A DNA stretch of 64,000 nt, taken from the NCBI GenBank assembly GCA_019359155.1, contig JAHHHV010000091.1, positions 83,160 through 147,159 of the forward strand. Direction: 5' to 3'. The position numbers and the translations under genes are program-made. Positions 1-9,072 of this stretch are shown here, one piece after another. Each line of letters opens with the position of its first letter. Position 1 is the stretch's first letter. The notes under the pieces were generated by a model. That model did not search any database. It was given only the letters and a program-made list of their open reading frames with translations, and was not told where the DNA came from. The stretch is from Pegethrix bostrychoides GSE-TBD4-15B. Lineage in GTDB: Bacteria > Cyanobacteriota > Cyanobacteriia > Elainellales > Elainellaceae.

Positions 1-751
1 CCACCAGCTCAACCCAGCTTTGCAAATCTAGCGACTGACGACGCACCCATTCGGCAATCGACTGGTTGCTGCCGATGGTCTGGAAGAGCTGCTTGGGAAC
101 GGGATGATTAACTCGCTCTGACCAGAGTCTCCAAGGCCCCCAGCTTGTTTCGCCCTCAAAGCCGATTGCGCTGGAAGTCTGATAGATCCATTCAATTAGC
201 ACGCCCTCTAGCCGCTGATAGGCATCTATTCCAGCGCGCATGCCGCTGCTGAGCTGCTGAATTTCTCGCTTTACGTCGGCATCTTCTAGGGGTGCTTTAT
301 CAAACGTCTGCGCGAGCTGCTTCAGGCCATCCAGCGTCAGCCGATTCGCCTGGTTGGGGTCAAAATAGCCCAGCCAGATTTCAAACCGCTCGCCTGCTGG
401 AGCTTGCAAAATCGCCTGCGCCGCTGTGGTGATGACGCTGCTGGCCTGCTGGGCTTTTTGGTAGCGCTCCCACTCGCCGTTGATCGCCTGCATGGCTCGC
501 AGGCTGCGGCTGGCTCTGGCTTGCTTGGCTTCGTCGGCGCTGTTTTGAACGAGCGCTGCGGTGGTGGTGAGCCGTTCGCTTAAACAGCGCTCAAAGATTT
601 CGCCTGTGCCTGACTCTGTGCCTGCGGCCAGCATTTGGTAAATTTGCTCTTTGGAACGCAGCTGGCCTTTGAGCGTGATCGTGACGATTTGATCGATTAG
701 CTCAAAGTAGCGATCGACCAGAGTTCCAGACGGCTCTGACTGCGGCAGCAT
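1..751 (-). CDS. Unknown conserved protein, C-terminus beyond window edge
   Basis: The minus strand is open from an ATG at 751 to the window edge, about 250 codons with no stop, so this is the N-terminal part of a longer protein. It begins MLPQSEPSGTLVDRYFELID and continues as a soluble, helical, Gln/Glu-rich sequence with no signal peptide and no membrane segment. I do not recognise the family and assign no function. The next gene, dgkA, is divergent and separated by about 310 bp, so the two may use a shared promoter region. The reading frame and codon use look real; the identity is open. Confidence 0.7.
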   Translation of the reverse strand, partial: MLPQSEPSGTLVDRYFELIDQIVTITLKGQLRSKEQIYQMLAAGTESGTGEIFERCLSERLTTTAALVQNSADEAKQARASRSLRAMQAINGEWERYQKAQQASSVITTAAQAILQAPAGERFEIWLGYFDPNQANRLTLDGLKQLAQTFDKAPLEDADVKREIQQLSSGMRAGIDAYQRLEGVLIEWIYQTSSAIGFEGETSWGPWRLWSERVNHPVPKQLFQTIGSNQSIAEWVRRQSLDLQSWVELV

Positions 752-1060
752 AGGCGGGATGCGGGGTGAGGGAATAGCTTTAGGTTAACCCAAATTGCCG
801 CGAGGCTCACGAGATGGCTCACGAGGCTGTGAAAGGCTGTGATGTGCGGCTGTTTTGACTACCGATGCATTTGCGTCTGCCTCATGTCACAGAGTCTACG
901 ATCCAGTGTGCATAGTAAAGAGAGCTTCTTATGACGCAAGAGCGCATATGATTGTAAATCTCTGAGGGGGTTTAGCTTTGGCTTTCTCCTTAGAGAATAC
1001 TGGGTAGAGCACTGGACAGAACGCTGGTCAAAGCACCGGGCAGAATATTGGAGATAACGT
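752..1060. other. Divergent intergenic region with short tandem duplications
   Basis: No gene is visible in this 309 bp spacer between the divergent unknown gene and dgkA. It holds two adjacent tandem duplications: ggctcacgag at 804-813 and 816-825 (period 12), and ggctgtga at 825-832 and 835-842 (period 10). The dgkA promoter should lie in the right half, but I see no clear consensus. Confidence 0.6.
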
Positions 1061-1435
1061 ATGGCTCATAGATTTCGTACTCCTGGCTACCACCCAATCC
1101 GCAAACTAAGAGTCATTCTCTCAGGTCTTCATGCCGCAGTCGTAACTGATTTTAGCGTTGCTTACAAAGTAATTCTATCGATACCCGTTTTAGGTCTTTC
1201 GTTCTTTTTTCGTCAGTGGATAGATGCTAGCTTAATCTTGTTGGCGGTGGGGCTGATGCTAATTTCGGAGTTGTTCAACAGCGCTATTGAACTCTTATGT
1301 GACTTTGTTGAATCCCAGCAGAACGAGCAGATTCGAGTGATCAAAGATATTGCGGCAGCAGCAGCAGGTCTCAGCATTTTAGTCTGGGCTGCAATTTTGG
1401 GGATTGAAAGCATTCGTCTGGTGCAGATACGGTGA
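1061..1435 (+). CDS. dgkA: Diacylglycerol/undecaprenol kinase family protein (DgkA)
   Basis: A 124-residue small integral membrane kinase that phosphorylates diacylglycerol or, in many bacteria outside the enterics, undecaprenol. The family signature is clear: E70-LFNSAIE-LLCD around residues 70-81, followed by K95-D96 and an alanine-rich helix. Glu70, Asn73, Glu77, Lys95 and Asp96 line up with the catalytic and metal-binding residues of E. coli DgkA (E69, N72, E76, K94, D95). Three membrane helices are expected at about 35-50, 55-75 and 98-118. A GGAG ribosome site precedes the ATG. The substrate is not decided by the sequence; undecaprenol kinase activity is plausible, with mraY elsewhere in the window. 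Confidence 0.88.
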   Translation: MAHRFRTPGYHPIRKLRVILSGLHAAVVTDFSVAYKVILSIPVLGLSFFFRQWIDASLILLAVGLMLISELFNSAIELLCDFVESQQNEQIRVIKDIAAAAAGLSILVWAAILGIESIRLVQIR

Positions 1436-1903
1436 GAAATATTTAAGAAATCTGCTCTGTAGTTCTGCCTGCTAATTCAACTCCGACTGATTCAACTCCC
1501 ACTGATTGGGTTTGCGTACATGCTCCCATCTTTTCGGAATAATTTGATCTGTAAATGCCTTCAAGGCTCGTCCTTCCAGAAAGCTCTGACTCTAGCCTAC
1601 CCAAGAGAACTCACCGTCGAGCCATACGAGTTGTTCCCTTCTCACTCCTGCTGCTAGCACAGGCAGACCTCGCACCAGACCTCGCACCGTTGACTTCGCA
1701 ATTGCCAAGAGACTAAAACTTACCAACCGGCCCCGTGCCCACCCTAACAGGAGTTCAGTAGTTTTGTGTACTTTTGTTAATATATGTTATAGTTCGTGAT
1801 GGAAACTGACAAAGGTTCCCAAAAAACCTTTTGCTTAAAAGGTCAGAGGCTATTGCGCCCAGACTCTCTTAACATCGCAACCCTGAACGAGGTAAGTTAA
1901 ACT
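1436..1903. other. Intergenic region upstream of ocp
   Basis: No gene is supported in these 468 bp. Two tandem duplications are present: a 15-bp period covering 1474-1507 (attcaactcc repeated at 1475 and 1490) and two exact 12-bp copies of cagacctcgcac at 1664-1675 and 1676-1687. The last 150 bp are AT-rich and hold the likely ocp promoter. Confidence 0.6.
1764..1793 (+). promoter_or_regulatory. Candidate ocp promoter
   Basis: TATAGT at 1788-1793 is preceded by TG one base upstream (extended -10). A weak TTGTGT lies 18 bp before it as a possible -35. It sits about 110 bp before the ocp start, leaving a moderate 5' leader. The call is by consensus only. Confidence 0.4.
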
Positions 1904-2863
1904 ATGCCATTTACAATTGATTCGGCGCGCGGTATTTTCCCCAACACGATGGCGGCTGATGCTGTTCCAGCCACCATTGCTCGGTTCAACCAGCTCAGTG
2001 CTGAAGACCAGCTAGCCTGGATTTGGTTTGCCTACACCGAAATGGGCAGCACGATCACTGTGGCTGCTCCGGGTGCTGCCAATATGATCTTTGCCGAGGG
2101 GCTGCTGAATCAGGTGAAGCAGATGTCACCGATGGAGCAGACCCAGTTCATGTGCGATCTGGCAAATCGTGCCGATACGCCTGAATGCCGCACCTACGCG
2201 ACTTTCACCACTAACATTAAGCTGGGTTTTTGGTATCAACTCGGCCAGTTTATGGAGCAAGGCATCGTTGCTCCAATTCCCGAAGGCTATAAGCTCTCAG
2301 CTAATGCCTCAGCTGTCCTGCAATCTGTGCGCGAGCTTGATCCTGGCCAGCAAATCACGGTACTGCGGAATGCGGTAGTCGATATGGGCTACGACCCCAG
2401 CAAGCTCGGCAGCTATACTCCGGTTGCAGAAGCGGTCGTTGTACCTAAAGCTGTCGCTCAGCGGACGCAGGTCTCCATTGAAGGCGTGACGAACCAGACC
2501 GTGCTGGACTACATCAACAATATGAATGCGAACGACTTTGATGTAGTAATTGGGCTATTCGCTGCCAATGGTGCCTTGCAGCCGCCGTTTCAAAAGCCGA
2601 TCGTGGGTAAGGAGAACGTGCTGCGCTATCTGCGAGAAGAATGCCAGAACCTGAAGCTGCTGCCCGAAAGAGGCGTGGTGGAATCGGTTGACGGTGGTTT
2701 TACGCAGGTTAAGGTGACGGGCAAAGTGCAGACTCCGTGGTTTGGTGCAGCCGTAGGTATGAACATTGCTTGGCGCTTTTTGCTAGATGCTGAAAATAAG
2801 ATCTTCTTTGTAGCAATTGACCTCCTTGCTTCGCCCAAAGAACTGCTGAATCTGATTCGTTAA
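1904..2863 (+). CDS. ocp: Orange carotenoid protein (OCP)
   Basis: A 319-residue soluble photoprotective protein that binds a keto-carotenoid, is activated by blue-green light and quenches phycobilisome excitation. It is close to the Synechocystis protein over its full length, including the same N-terminal MPFTIDSARGIFPNT. Key residues are present: Tyr44 and Trp110 in the N-terminal carotenoid domain, Arg155 for the interdomain salt bridge, and Tyr203 and Trp290 in the NTF2-like C-terminal domain (Tyr201/Trp288 in Synechocystis). The two-residue offset comes from a longer linker. A GAGGTAAG ribosome site precedes the start. It looks like the OCP1 type. The recovery protein gene (frp), often downstream, is not next to it. 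Confidence 0.97.
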   Translation: MPFTIDSARGIFPNTMAADAVPATIARFNQLSAEDQLAWIWFAYTEMGSTITVAAPGAANMIFAEGLLNQVKQMSPMEQTQFMCDLANRADTPECRTYATFTTNIKLGFWYQLGQFMEQGIVAPIPEGYKLSANASAVLQSVRELDPGQQITVLRNAVVDMGYDPSKLGSYTPVAEAVVVPKAVAQRTQVSIEGVTNQTVLDYINNMNANDFDVVIGLFAANGALQPPFQKPIVGKENVLRYLREECQNLKLLPERGVVESVDGGFTQVKVTGKVQTPWFGAAVGMNIAWRFLLDAENKIFFVAIDLLASPKELLNLIR

Positions 2864-2908
2864 ACTCTGTCCTATCGTTCTTAAACTCCGCTCTTAAACT
2901 CGGTAACG

Positions 2909-2940
2909 AATCCCTCGATTCTCCTAAGAATTGAGGGATT
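2909..2940 (+). terminator. Stem-loop after ocp
   Basis: aatccctcgatt at 2909-2920 pairs with aattgagggatt at 2929-2940, a 12-bp stem with one G-T pair and an 8-nt loop. AT-rich sequence follows but there is no strong T-run. It starts 45 bp after the ocp stop and is the probable terminator. Confidence 0.6.
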
Positions 2941-2946
2941 AATTAT

Positions 2947-3012
2947 ATCTATTAATTACATCTATTAACTATATCTACTATATCTACTGTATCTCTATAT
3001 CTACTGTATCTA
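2947..3012. repeat. Compound tandem repeat, periods 13 and 17
   Basis: atctattaattac / atctattaactat repeat with period 13 at 2947-2972. They are followed by tatatctactgtatctc and tatatctactgtatcta (16 of 17 bases identical) at 2979-2995 and 2996-3012. Confidence 0.8.
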
Positions 3013-3346
3013 TAGAATATTTGCAAGTTGTCCGTTCTGACTCTCGCCAGATCCATAACACTACTGAAGCCAATATCATAGTTTTCATGACTTAACAGCC
3101 TTCCCACGAGCGATTGTTTGAACTGACAGCAAGTTGTTTGAAATTTAAAACCAATTCAATCCTCGGCTCGTATATAGCTGTGAGTAGAACAAGCTTCTGC
3201 TGCCGCTCTGGTGATCAGGGTTAAGTAATAGTTGCACAAATTAGTCTCACAGATCTGAATCTCGCAGGTCTAAATTTTGCGACTCTGAATTCAGGTTCAA
3301 ACAGATTGCTGTCCAACAGAAATCAGAAACATAGGGAGCGAAACTC

Positions 3347-4423
3347 ATGACATCTACTTCAGATAGCGTCCAGTTCTTTGCGTTGAACGATGACAATACG
3401 CTAATATCGTTCAACTCTAGCGATCCGGGTAGCGTGACCTCAATTCCGATAGCGGGCATATCAGGAACCTTGCTGGGAATTGATATCCGTCCTGCTGATG
3501 GTTTAATTTATGGCCTGACAACCGCCAACAAGATTTATACAATCGATCCTAACGGCCTGCCCGACACCGGCACAACGCTTGTCAGCACGCTGTCTCAGCC
3601 TTTTGAAGGCGGCACAATTTCCGGCTTTGACTTCAATCCGGTGGCCGATCGGCTACGGCTCGTAGGAGACAACGATCAGGACTTTCGGATCAACGTGGAT
3701 ACAGGAGACGTAACGATTGATGGAACGCTAGCTTTCGCAGCAGCAGATGCCAATGCAAAAGTGAATCCAAATATTACCGCGGCTGCCTATACAAACTCAT
3801 TTACTGGCACCACCTCCACTCAGCTCTACGATATCGATACGCTGCTGAACACGCTAGTGTTGCAAAACCCGCCGAACGACGGTACGCTAACCACTATTGG
3901 CGAACTGGGAATTAATTTTGACACGCTGGGCGGATTTGACATTCTATCCTCAGTAGAGGGCGAAAATACTGCCTTTGCAGTTTCTAATGCAATGCTGTAT
4001 AACGTTGACCTAGAGACTGGTGCTGCAACAAGCCTCGGCATGATTGGCGATGATCCTAGCCTGAATTTGCAGGGGCTGGCCGTCATGCGCGTGATGGATG
4101 AAACCGAAATGATGCCCCATCCTGAAATGCCTGACGATCTGTTGGGGACTGGGTTAAATCAGCTGATTGATCTAGGGCTAGATGATCTGTTCAGCTCTGA
4201 TCTAGATGATTTTCTTGCCATCGCTGGAGTGGGTCTGCTGAACAATGAAACAGGCAGTTTGATTACGCTCTTTGATGAAGCGGGTAACGATATCGATTCG
4301 TTTGAAATTCCGCCCATTGATGGCACTGTCTTGCAGCAGGTTGCGGGCAGCATTGATCGGTTGCAGGATATCATCCTGGCCGAGACTGGCCCTATGACAG
4401 AGATCTCTCTCCTGCAATCTTGA
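3347..4423 (+). CDS. DUF4394 beta-propeller-like protein
   Basis: A 358-residue protein. Residues about 8-250 match the DUF4394 pattern: LNDDNTLISF near the start, then GIDIRPADGLIYGL, GFDFNPVADRLRLVGDNDQDFRINVDTG and a closing LQGLAVMR. The family is predicted to fold as a propeller-like repeat and is common in extracellular or surface contexts; its function is unknown. There is no obvious signal peptide. A C-terminal extension (about 255-358) rich in Asp, Leu and Ile is not part of the domain and resembles low-complexity export tails. A GGGAG ribosome site lies before the ATG. It has its own terminator, so it is probably monocistronic. Confidence 0.82.
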   Translation: MTSTSDSVQFFALNDDNTLISFNSSDPGSVTSIPIAGISGTLLGIDIRPADGLIYGLTTANKIYTIDPNGLPDTGTTLVSTLSQPFEGGTISGFDFNPVADRLRLVGDNDQDFRINVDTGDVTIDGTLAFAAADANAKVNPNITAAAYTNSFTGTTSTQLYDIDTLLNTLVLQNPPNDGTLTTIGELGINFDTLGGFDILSSVEGENTAFAVSNAMLYNVDLETGAATSLGMIGDDPSLNLQGLAVMRVMDETEMMPHPEMPDDLLGTGLNQLIDLGLDDLFSSDLDDFLAIAGVGLLNNETGSLITLFDEAGNDIDSFEIPPIDGTVLQQVAGSIDRLQDIILAETGPMTEISLLQS

Positions 4424-4465
4424 TGGCTGTATAGCTAGCTAGATCATGAGCAACTAACACAGTCG

Positions 4466-4494
4466 CCCCTGACGCTTCGGAGCGTCGGGGGTTT
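4466..4494 (+). terminator. Rho-independent-type terminator after DUF4394 gene
   Basis: CCCCTGACGCT at 4466-4476 pairs with AGCGTCGGGGG at 4481-4491, an 11-bp GC-rich stem with one G-T pair and a TCGG loop, followed by a short TTT. Confidence 0.8.
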
Positions 4495-4617
4495 CACTCT
4501 GTACCCTGATGAGTTATCTTTTGATTCGCCTGACGAATCTATCTAGAGCTGGTTCTATGCCAAACGAGTAGAAGCTATGCTGAGAGCACTTAGTGAAGTC
4601 AACCCACGGCAAGCTCT

Positions 4618-7131
4618 ATGGTTTGGATTCCACTCCGCGAACGGCTGCATCAACTCCCGCTGGTGCTGGCTGGGCCCATTCTGCGTCGCACAGAGCCTGC
4701 CTCGGTGACGGTCTGGCTAGCGCTGCGCCGATCCTGCGACGTGACGCTGCAAATCTACGCGACGCATCAGGCCGATGCAGAACTGGCGGCCATTCAGCTT
4801 CAGGGGCAGCGCTCTACCGTAGCGGTGGGTCAGCATCTGCATATCGTTGCGGTCACGGCCAGCGTAGGACAAGCACTCCAGCCAGGGCAAATCTATGCCT
4901 ATGATTTGATTTTCGAGATACCCAATCGCGAACCGCAGCGGCTCAGACAGGCGCTCAACACAGACCAGGCACCGCTGGTGCCGATCAGCTATTTTGAACA
5001 TGGCCTGCCGACATTTTTGCTGCCGCCCACCGATGTCAACGATCTCAAAATTCTGCATGGATCCTGTCGCAAAACGCACGGTGGCGGCATTGATGCGCTG
5101 GTCATTCTAGATGATTTGCTAGAGCAGTCAGCCCAGATTCCACAGCAGCGTCCGCAGCAGCTGTTCTGTACAGGCGACCAAATCTACGGCGACGATGTCT
5201 GTGATCCCTGGCTGTTTGCCCTTACCGACGCAGGCGATACGCTGCTGGGCTGGGAAGAGGATCTGCCGATTGATCAAATTCCCTCAGAAACCGTGCCGCC
5301 GCTCAAATCCAAGCATCTGCCGCCCGGAGAGCGCAGCAGCGTCGCTGAAAATTTGGCCGGATTCACAGCCGGAATGCCCAACAAATCCAACCGCACCAAT
5401 AGCCATTTGTTCAGCTTTGGTGAGTACTGCACAGCCTATCTCTTCGCCTGGTCACCTGTACTCTGGCCGAAGCTGAGCGATTTTCCAACGGGCAGAGAAC
5501 GCTATCGTGCTCCCAAGCTGATCAAGATTTGGGACGAGGAAGTGACCATGCTGCAAAAGTTTTGGCAGCCCTTATGGAAGGTGCGGCGCTCACTGGCGAA
5601 TATTGCCACCTATATGGTGTTTGATGATCACGATGTCAGCGACGACTGGTATCTGAATCAAGACTGGTGCCTGCGGGTGCTGGGGAAACCGCTCGGTTAT
5701 CGCGTCGTGCAAAATGCGCTGCTGGCCTATGCGCTAGCTCAGGGCTGGGGTAATACGCCAGAGCAGTTTGAGCCGGGGCAGCGAGGTGAACGCCTACTGA
5801 ATGCGGCAGTATCTTGGTCAGCTGCGTCTGGCAGTGATGCGACGGCATCCGCCACGATTGCCCAGCTAGTCGGTTTACCTGAAACACTGCCAGACGGCCA
5901 GCCGCAGTTTCGCCGCGACCAGCAGGTTTGGATTCTCGACCATCACCCCGACAGTCTGCACTGGCACTACCAAGTCCAAAGCGCTTGCCATGAGGTAGTG
6001 GTGCTCGACAGCCGTACCTGGCGCGGCTACCCGATTGCGGCGCAAAATTTGGCTCCCCCCCGGCTGCTCTGTCATATTGCCTTCGAGCAGCAGATCCGGC
6101 TGCCGCTGCGTCAGAGTCAGGCTCAAAACCTGCTGACGCTGGTGGTCGCTCCCACGAATTTGATCCATCTGCGGCTGATTGACTGGGCGCAGCAGTGGAG
6201 TCTGAAGCAAGGCAAGGTGTTTGATAATGATGTAGGCGATGCCTGGAATCTGCACAAGGAGGCGCTCTCAGAGTTTTTGGGAGCGATGTTTGAGTCACGG
6301 GAGCGGCTGGTGGTGCTCTCTGGCGATATTCACTACGGCTTTGCCGCCAGACTTAACTACTGGACGGGCGCGGCTGAGGCGATCCAAACCCAAGGCAAAG
6401 ACCGGGCGCAAGTGCTGATGCAGCTTACCTCTAGCGCCTTCAAAAACGCCGAGTTCAAAACCCAGCTCGTCCAGACTAAGCTGAAGTCGCTGCTGCCGGA
6501 AACGCCGCAGGAATGGGCAGGCTGGCACCAGATGCCGGAACTCTGGGAGGTAAAGTCGCAGCTGATCGGCAAACACTGGCAGAAACGTCCGCCTCAGACC
6601 GATCTGCCGATTCAGCCGCTGAAGCTGCGCCCGTTTCAAAAGCCTGCCTGGGAGCTAGCTGCCGCTCAGCCAGAGTCGCTGCCCGACTGGCAGTACCGCG
6701 TCGAGTGGATTCACCGTCAGCCTGCTCGCAGCTTGCCCTGGGGTAAAGTCGGCTGGCTCAAAGCCCAGCGGCCTCGCGGCTGGTTGGCGCGACATCGGCA
6801 CTGGCTCTGGCACAGGCTAAGCTGGCTCTGGCGCAACCGCTGGCTGCAAGAAGGCTCTGAGGTGGTGGGAACTAGCAACTTGGGCTTGGTTCAGTTCCGC
6901 GACTTTGCCACAGATCTAAACTCAAAGCCTGATCTAGACAGGCCACCGATAGTGATCCAAGACCTCTACTGGTCGCCACCCTGGCAGCCTACGCAACTCG
7001 TCACCAGCCGATTTGAGGGCAAGCTCTATCCTGACGAAAATGCCACGCCCTTTCCGCTGCTGCCCCGCCGTCTGGCCGCACAGGATCAAACTCCAGCTGC
7101 CCCTGTCCGGCACAGTTTGCCACCGCCATAG
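4618..7131 (+). CDS. PhoD-like phosphodiesterase/alkaline phosphatase
   Basis: An 837-residue protein with the metal-binding motifs of PhoD-type calcineurin-like phosphatases: GSC (residues 148-150), GDQIYGDD (186-193), FDDHDVSDDWYLN in mid-protein and LSGDIHYGFAARL toward the end. An N-terminal beta-domain of about 140 residues contains VLAGPILRRTEPASVTVWLAL, as in PhoD proteins. There is no Tat or Sec signal, unlike secreted PhoD, so a cytoplasmic or unusual location is likely. The C-terminal 200 residues are Trp/Arg-rich and specific to this cyanobacterial subgroup. No strong ribosome site precedes the ATG. The substrate is unknown; phosphodiesters are typical of the family. Confidence 0.85.
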   Translation: MVWIPLRERLHQLPLVLAGPILRRTEPASVTVWLALRRSCDVTLQIYATHQADAELAAIQLQGQRSTVAVGQHLHIVAVTASVGQALQPGQIYAYDLIFEIPNREPQRLRQALNTDQAPLVPISYFEHGLPTFLLPPTDVNDLKILHGSCRKTHGGGIDALVILDDLLEQSAQIPQQRPQQLFCTGDQIYGDDVCDPWLFALTDAGDTLLGWEEDLPIDQIPSETVPPLKSKHLPPGERSSVAENLAGFTAGMPNKSNRTNSHLFSFGEYCTAYLFAWSPVLWPKLSDFPTGRERYRAPKLIKIWDEEVTMLQKFWQPLWKVRRSLANIATYMVFDDHDVSDDWYLNQDWCLRVLGKPLGYRVVQNALLAYALAQGWGNTPEQFEPGQRGERLLNAAVSWSAASGSDATASATIAQLVGLPETLPDGQPQFRRDQQVWILDHHPDSLHWHYQVQSACHEVVVLDSRTWRGYPIAAQNLAPPRLLCHIAFEQQIRLPLRQSQAQNLLTLVVAPTNLIHLRLIDWAQQWSLKQGKVFDNDVGDAWNLHKEALSEFLGAMFESRERLVVLSGDIHYGFAARLNYWTGAAEAIQTQGKDRAQVLMQLTSSAFKNAEFKTQLVQTKLKSLLPETPQEWAGWHQMPELWEVKSQLIGKHWQKRPPQTDLPIQPLKLRPFQKPAWELAAAQPESLPDWQYRVEWIHRQPARSLPWGKVGWLKAQRPRGWLARHRHWLWHRLSWLWRNRWLQEGSEVVGTSNLGLVQFRDFATDLNSKPDLDRPPIVIQDLYWSPPWQPTQLVTSRFEGKLYPDENATPFPLLPRRLAAQDQTPAAPVRHSLPPP

Positions 7132-7224
7132 GCAAAATCGCGACCAAACAGCCCGTCCTCAGGACAGGACGAGCTAAGACGAGCCAGCAATTTAATCTAC
7201 TTTGATCGACAGAGGCGTTGCGAT

Positions 7225-8382
7225 CTAGGTCTTGGCTTGCAGCTCCGCAGTGCGAACCGAAAGCTGCTGCGTATTGTCGCCGCGTTTAATCGTCAGCCGC
7301 AGATTTTTGCCAATGCCGCTGCGGTCTACCAGCGTTTGCAGCTGCTCGGCATCTGTGACCGCCTGACCGTCAATCTGCGTCACCACGTCGCCCCGCCGGA
7401 TGCCAGCCGTTGCGGCAGGTGAGTTTGTGACCACGCCCATCACCAGCACGCCGGACACTTCTGGCAAAATGACGGTTGAGTTGGGGTCGCTGTTGTTCAG
7501 CTTAGCCAGCTCTGGAGTCAGCGTCGCGATCTGTACGCCCAGGTAAGGATGCGTCACCTGCTCGCCACGCGCCAAAATCGGCATCACCTCTTTGGCTTTG
7601 TTGATCGGAATCGCGAAGCCAATCCCGGCGGCGTTCGCCCGAATCGCCGTGTTGATGCCAATCACCTCGCCTGCGTCGTTCAACAGCGGGCCGCCCGAAT
7701 TGCCGGGATTGATCGCCGCGTCAGTCTGGATAAAGTCAAGCCGCTTATCGGGGATGCCTGCCAGTGCGCTCGAACGGTTGAGCGTGCTGACAATACCCAA
7801 CGTCACGGTGTTGTCTAGCCCAAACGGGTTGCCGACCGCAATTGCCCAGTCGCCTACCTGCACTGCATCTGAGTCGGCCAGATTCGCCACGGGTAAGCCT
7901 GCCTCGTTCACCTTGACCACGGCCAAATCGGTGACTTCATCCACGCCTAGCACCGTGCCTTCCAGCCGCCGCCCATCTTTGAGAATTACCGTCACCTTGT
8001 CAGCATTCTCCACCACATGCGCGTTGGTTAAAATTGTGCCGTCTGTGCTCACAATAAAGCCCGATCCCTGTCCCTGCAAACGCTGCTCATAGGGACCTTG
8101 CGGCATCATGCCCTCCCCAAAAAAGCGGCGAAAGAACGGGTCGTTCAGGAAGGGATCCGCCTGTTGGGTAATTGTGCGTTCGGTGTCGATCCGCACAACC
8201 GCCTTGCCAACCCGCTCTACTGCCGCCGCCACAAAGCTGCCGCGCTGGATGGAGGCTGGAGCCGGAGCCGGAACCTGCGCCAGCACTGGCGGCACCTGAC
8301 CCAAAGGCTGCGACCAGACCGGAGTCATGGGCAAAAAAGCCAGCAGGCTCCCCAATAAAACTGCAAAAATCCGAGTAATCAT
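7225..8382 (-). CDS. HtrA/Deg-type periplasmic serine protease (HhoA/HhoB-like)
   Basis: A trypsin-like protease of about 385 residues with one C-terminal PDZ domain. The triad is intact: His122 (TNAHVV), Asp152 (TDLAVVKV) and Ser229 (GNSGGPL). The substrate-binding PDZ domain occupies about residues 280-380. The N-terminus from the ATG at 8382 ([19 protein letters not shown]) is a signal peptide or anchor, placing the enzyme in the periplasm or lumen, where these proteases degrade misfolded proteins. An upstream in-frame GTG at 8415 would add 11 residues. The linker after the signal is proline/alanine-rich. Which of the three cyanobacterial paralogues (HtrA, HhoA, HhoB) this is cannot be settled by eye. 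Confidence 0.92.
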   Translation of the reverse strand: MITRIFAVLLGSLLAFLPMTPVWSQPLGQVPPVLAQVPAPAPASIQRGSFVAAAVERVGKAVVRIDTERTITQQADPFLNDPFFRRFFGEGMMPQGPYEQRLQGQGSGFIVSTDGTILTNAHVVENADKVTVILKDGRRLEGTVLGVDEVTDLAVVKVNEAGLPVANLADSDAVQVGDWAIAVGNPFGLDNTVTLGIVSTLNRSSALAGIPDKRLDFIQTDAAINPGNSGGPLLNDAGEVIGINTAIRANAAGIGFAIPINKAKEVMPILARGEQVTHPYLGVQIATLTPELAKLNNSDPNSTVILPEVSGVLVMGVVTNSPAATAGIRRGDVVTQIDGQAVTDAEQLQTLVDRSGIGKNLRLTIKRGDNTQQLSVRTAELQAKT

Positions 8383-8514
8383 CCGTCGTAGACTCACAAA
8401 AGTTAGCTTAAACACCAGTTATAAAGCCAAAAGACTGGCTGATTTTACGAGCCAGCAGCACTACAGACTCGTATTTTAATTTTAGACATGATTGTCCGCA
8501 GGTTGATAGACATC

Positions 8515-8544
8515 CATGTAGAAGCATTACATGTAGAGGCATTA
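8515..8544. repeat. Tandem duplication, period 15
   Basis: catgtagaagcatta at 8515-8529 is followed at once by catgtagaggcatta at 8530-8544, 14 of 15 bases identical. It lies between the ends of the Deg protease and SRPBCC genes. Confidence 0.85.
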
Positions 8545-8557
8545 ATACAGTTCCAAG

Positions 8558-9001
8558 CTATCCCATCTGAGACTTCAAAGCGTAATCTCGAAACCGCTCC
8601 ATATCTGCATAAAGCGTTGATTCAACGACGCGACTGAGCAGACCATTGTCCATGACGCGCCCCAAAATATCGGGAACTCCATAGCCGACAGTTAGCTTCA
8701 CCACGCTGTGATCGCCTCGGTCATAAAACCGAATCGCACCTCGGTTAGGCAGGCCGTCTACTGATTCCCATTGAATAATCTGATGCGTCACCAGTTTGGT
8801 AATTCTCGACTGCCAGCGAAACTCGAACGGATTTGAAGCTAACTTCCAGCGCGAGATGTCCGGATCGTTCTCGTTGACTTTCACTGAGTCGATCCATTTC
8901 ATCCACTGCGGCATTAGCTCCAGATCCGACCAAAGATTCCAAACCACCTCAATCGGTACTTCAACCTCAATTTGCACCGTATGTTCGAGCCAGTAAGCCA
9001 T
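8558..9001 (-). CDS. SRPBCC/START-fold protein linked to crtQ
   Basis: A 147-residue protein of the polyketide cyclase/START-like SRPBCC superfamily, a hydrophobic-ligand-binding fold. It shows the opening pattern IEVEVPIEVVWNLWSDLELMPQW and the end helix YADMERFRDYALK. It lies 62 bp downstream of crtQ on the same strand and is probably cotranscribed. A homologous pair, zeta-carotene desaturase plus an SRPBCC protein, is known in Synechocystis (slr0940/slr0941, from memory), so a role in carotenoid handling is a fair inference. No ligand is known. It has no signal peptide. Confidence 0.8.
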   Translation of the reverse strand: MAYWLEHTVQIEVEVPIEVVWNLWSDLELMPQWMKWIDSVKVNENDPDISRWKLASNPFEFRWQSRITKLVTHQIIQWESVDGLPNRGAIRFYDRGDHSVVKLTVGYGVPDILGRVMDNGLLSRVVESTLYADMERFRDYALKSQMG

Positions 9002-9017
9002 GAGCGCAGGAGATAAG

Positions 9018-9072
9018 GGTTCGGCAAGCTGATCGTAGCAGGTTCGGCAAGCTAATACTGAAGCTAATACTT
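9018..9072. repeat. Tandem duplications across the crtQ stop codon
   Basis: ggttcggcaagct occurs at 9018-9030 and 9041-9053 (period 23). aagctaatactg and aagctaatactt lie in tandem at 9049-9060 and 9061-9072 (period 12). The second copy contains the crtQ stop codon, so the stop is duplicated downstream. Confidence 0.8.

Larger units (their letters stand above)
2864..3346. other. AT-rich intergenic region with nested short repeats
   Basis: This 483 bp spacer has no gene. After the ocp stem-loop it contains AT-rich tandem repeats (2947-3012, listed separately). The last 300 bp should hold the promoter of the DUF4394 gene, but I see no convincing motif. Confidence 0.55.

Noticed and set aside
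5636..6298. 220-codon frame on the minus strand inside the PhoD-like gene
   Set aside because: Low-complexity Ala/Arg/Pro product antiparallel to a well-supported gene with clear motifs; typical shadow in GC-rich DNA.
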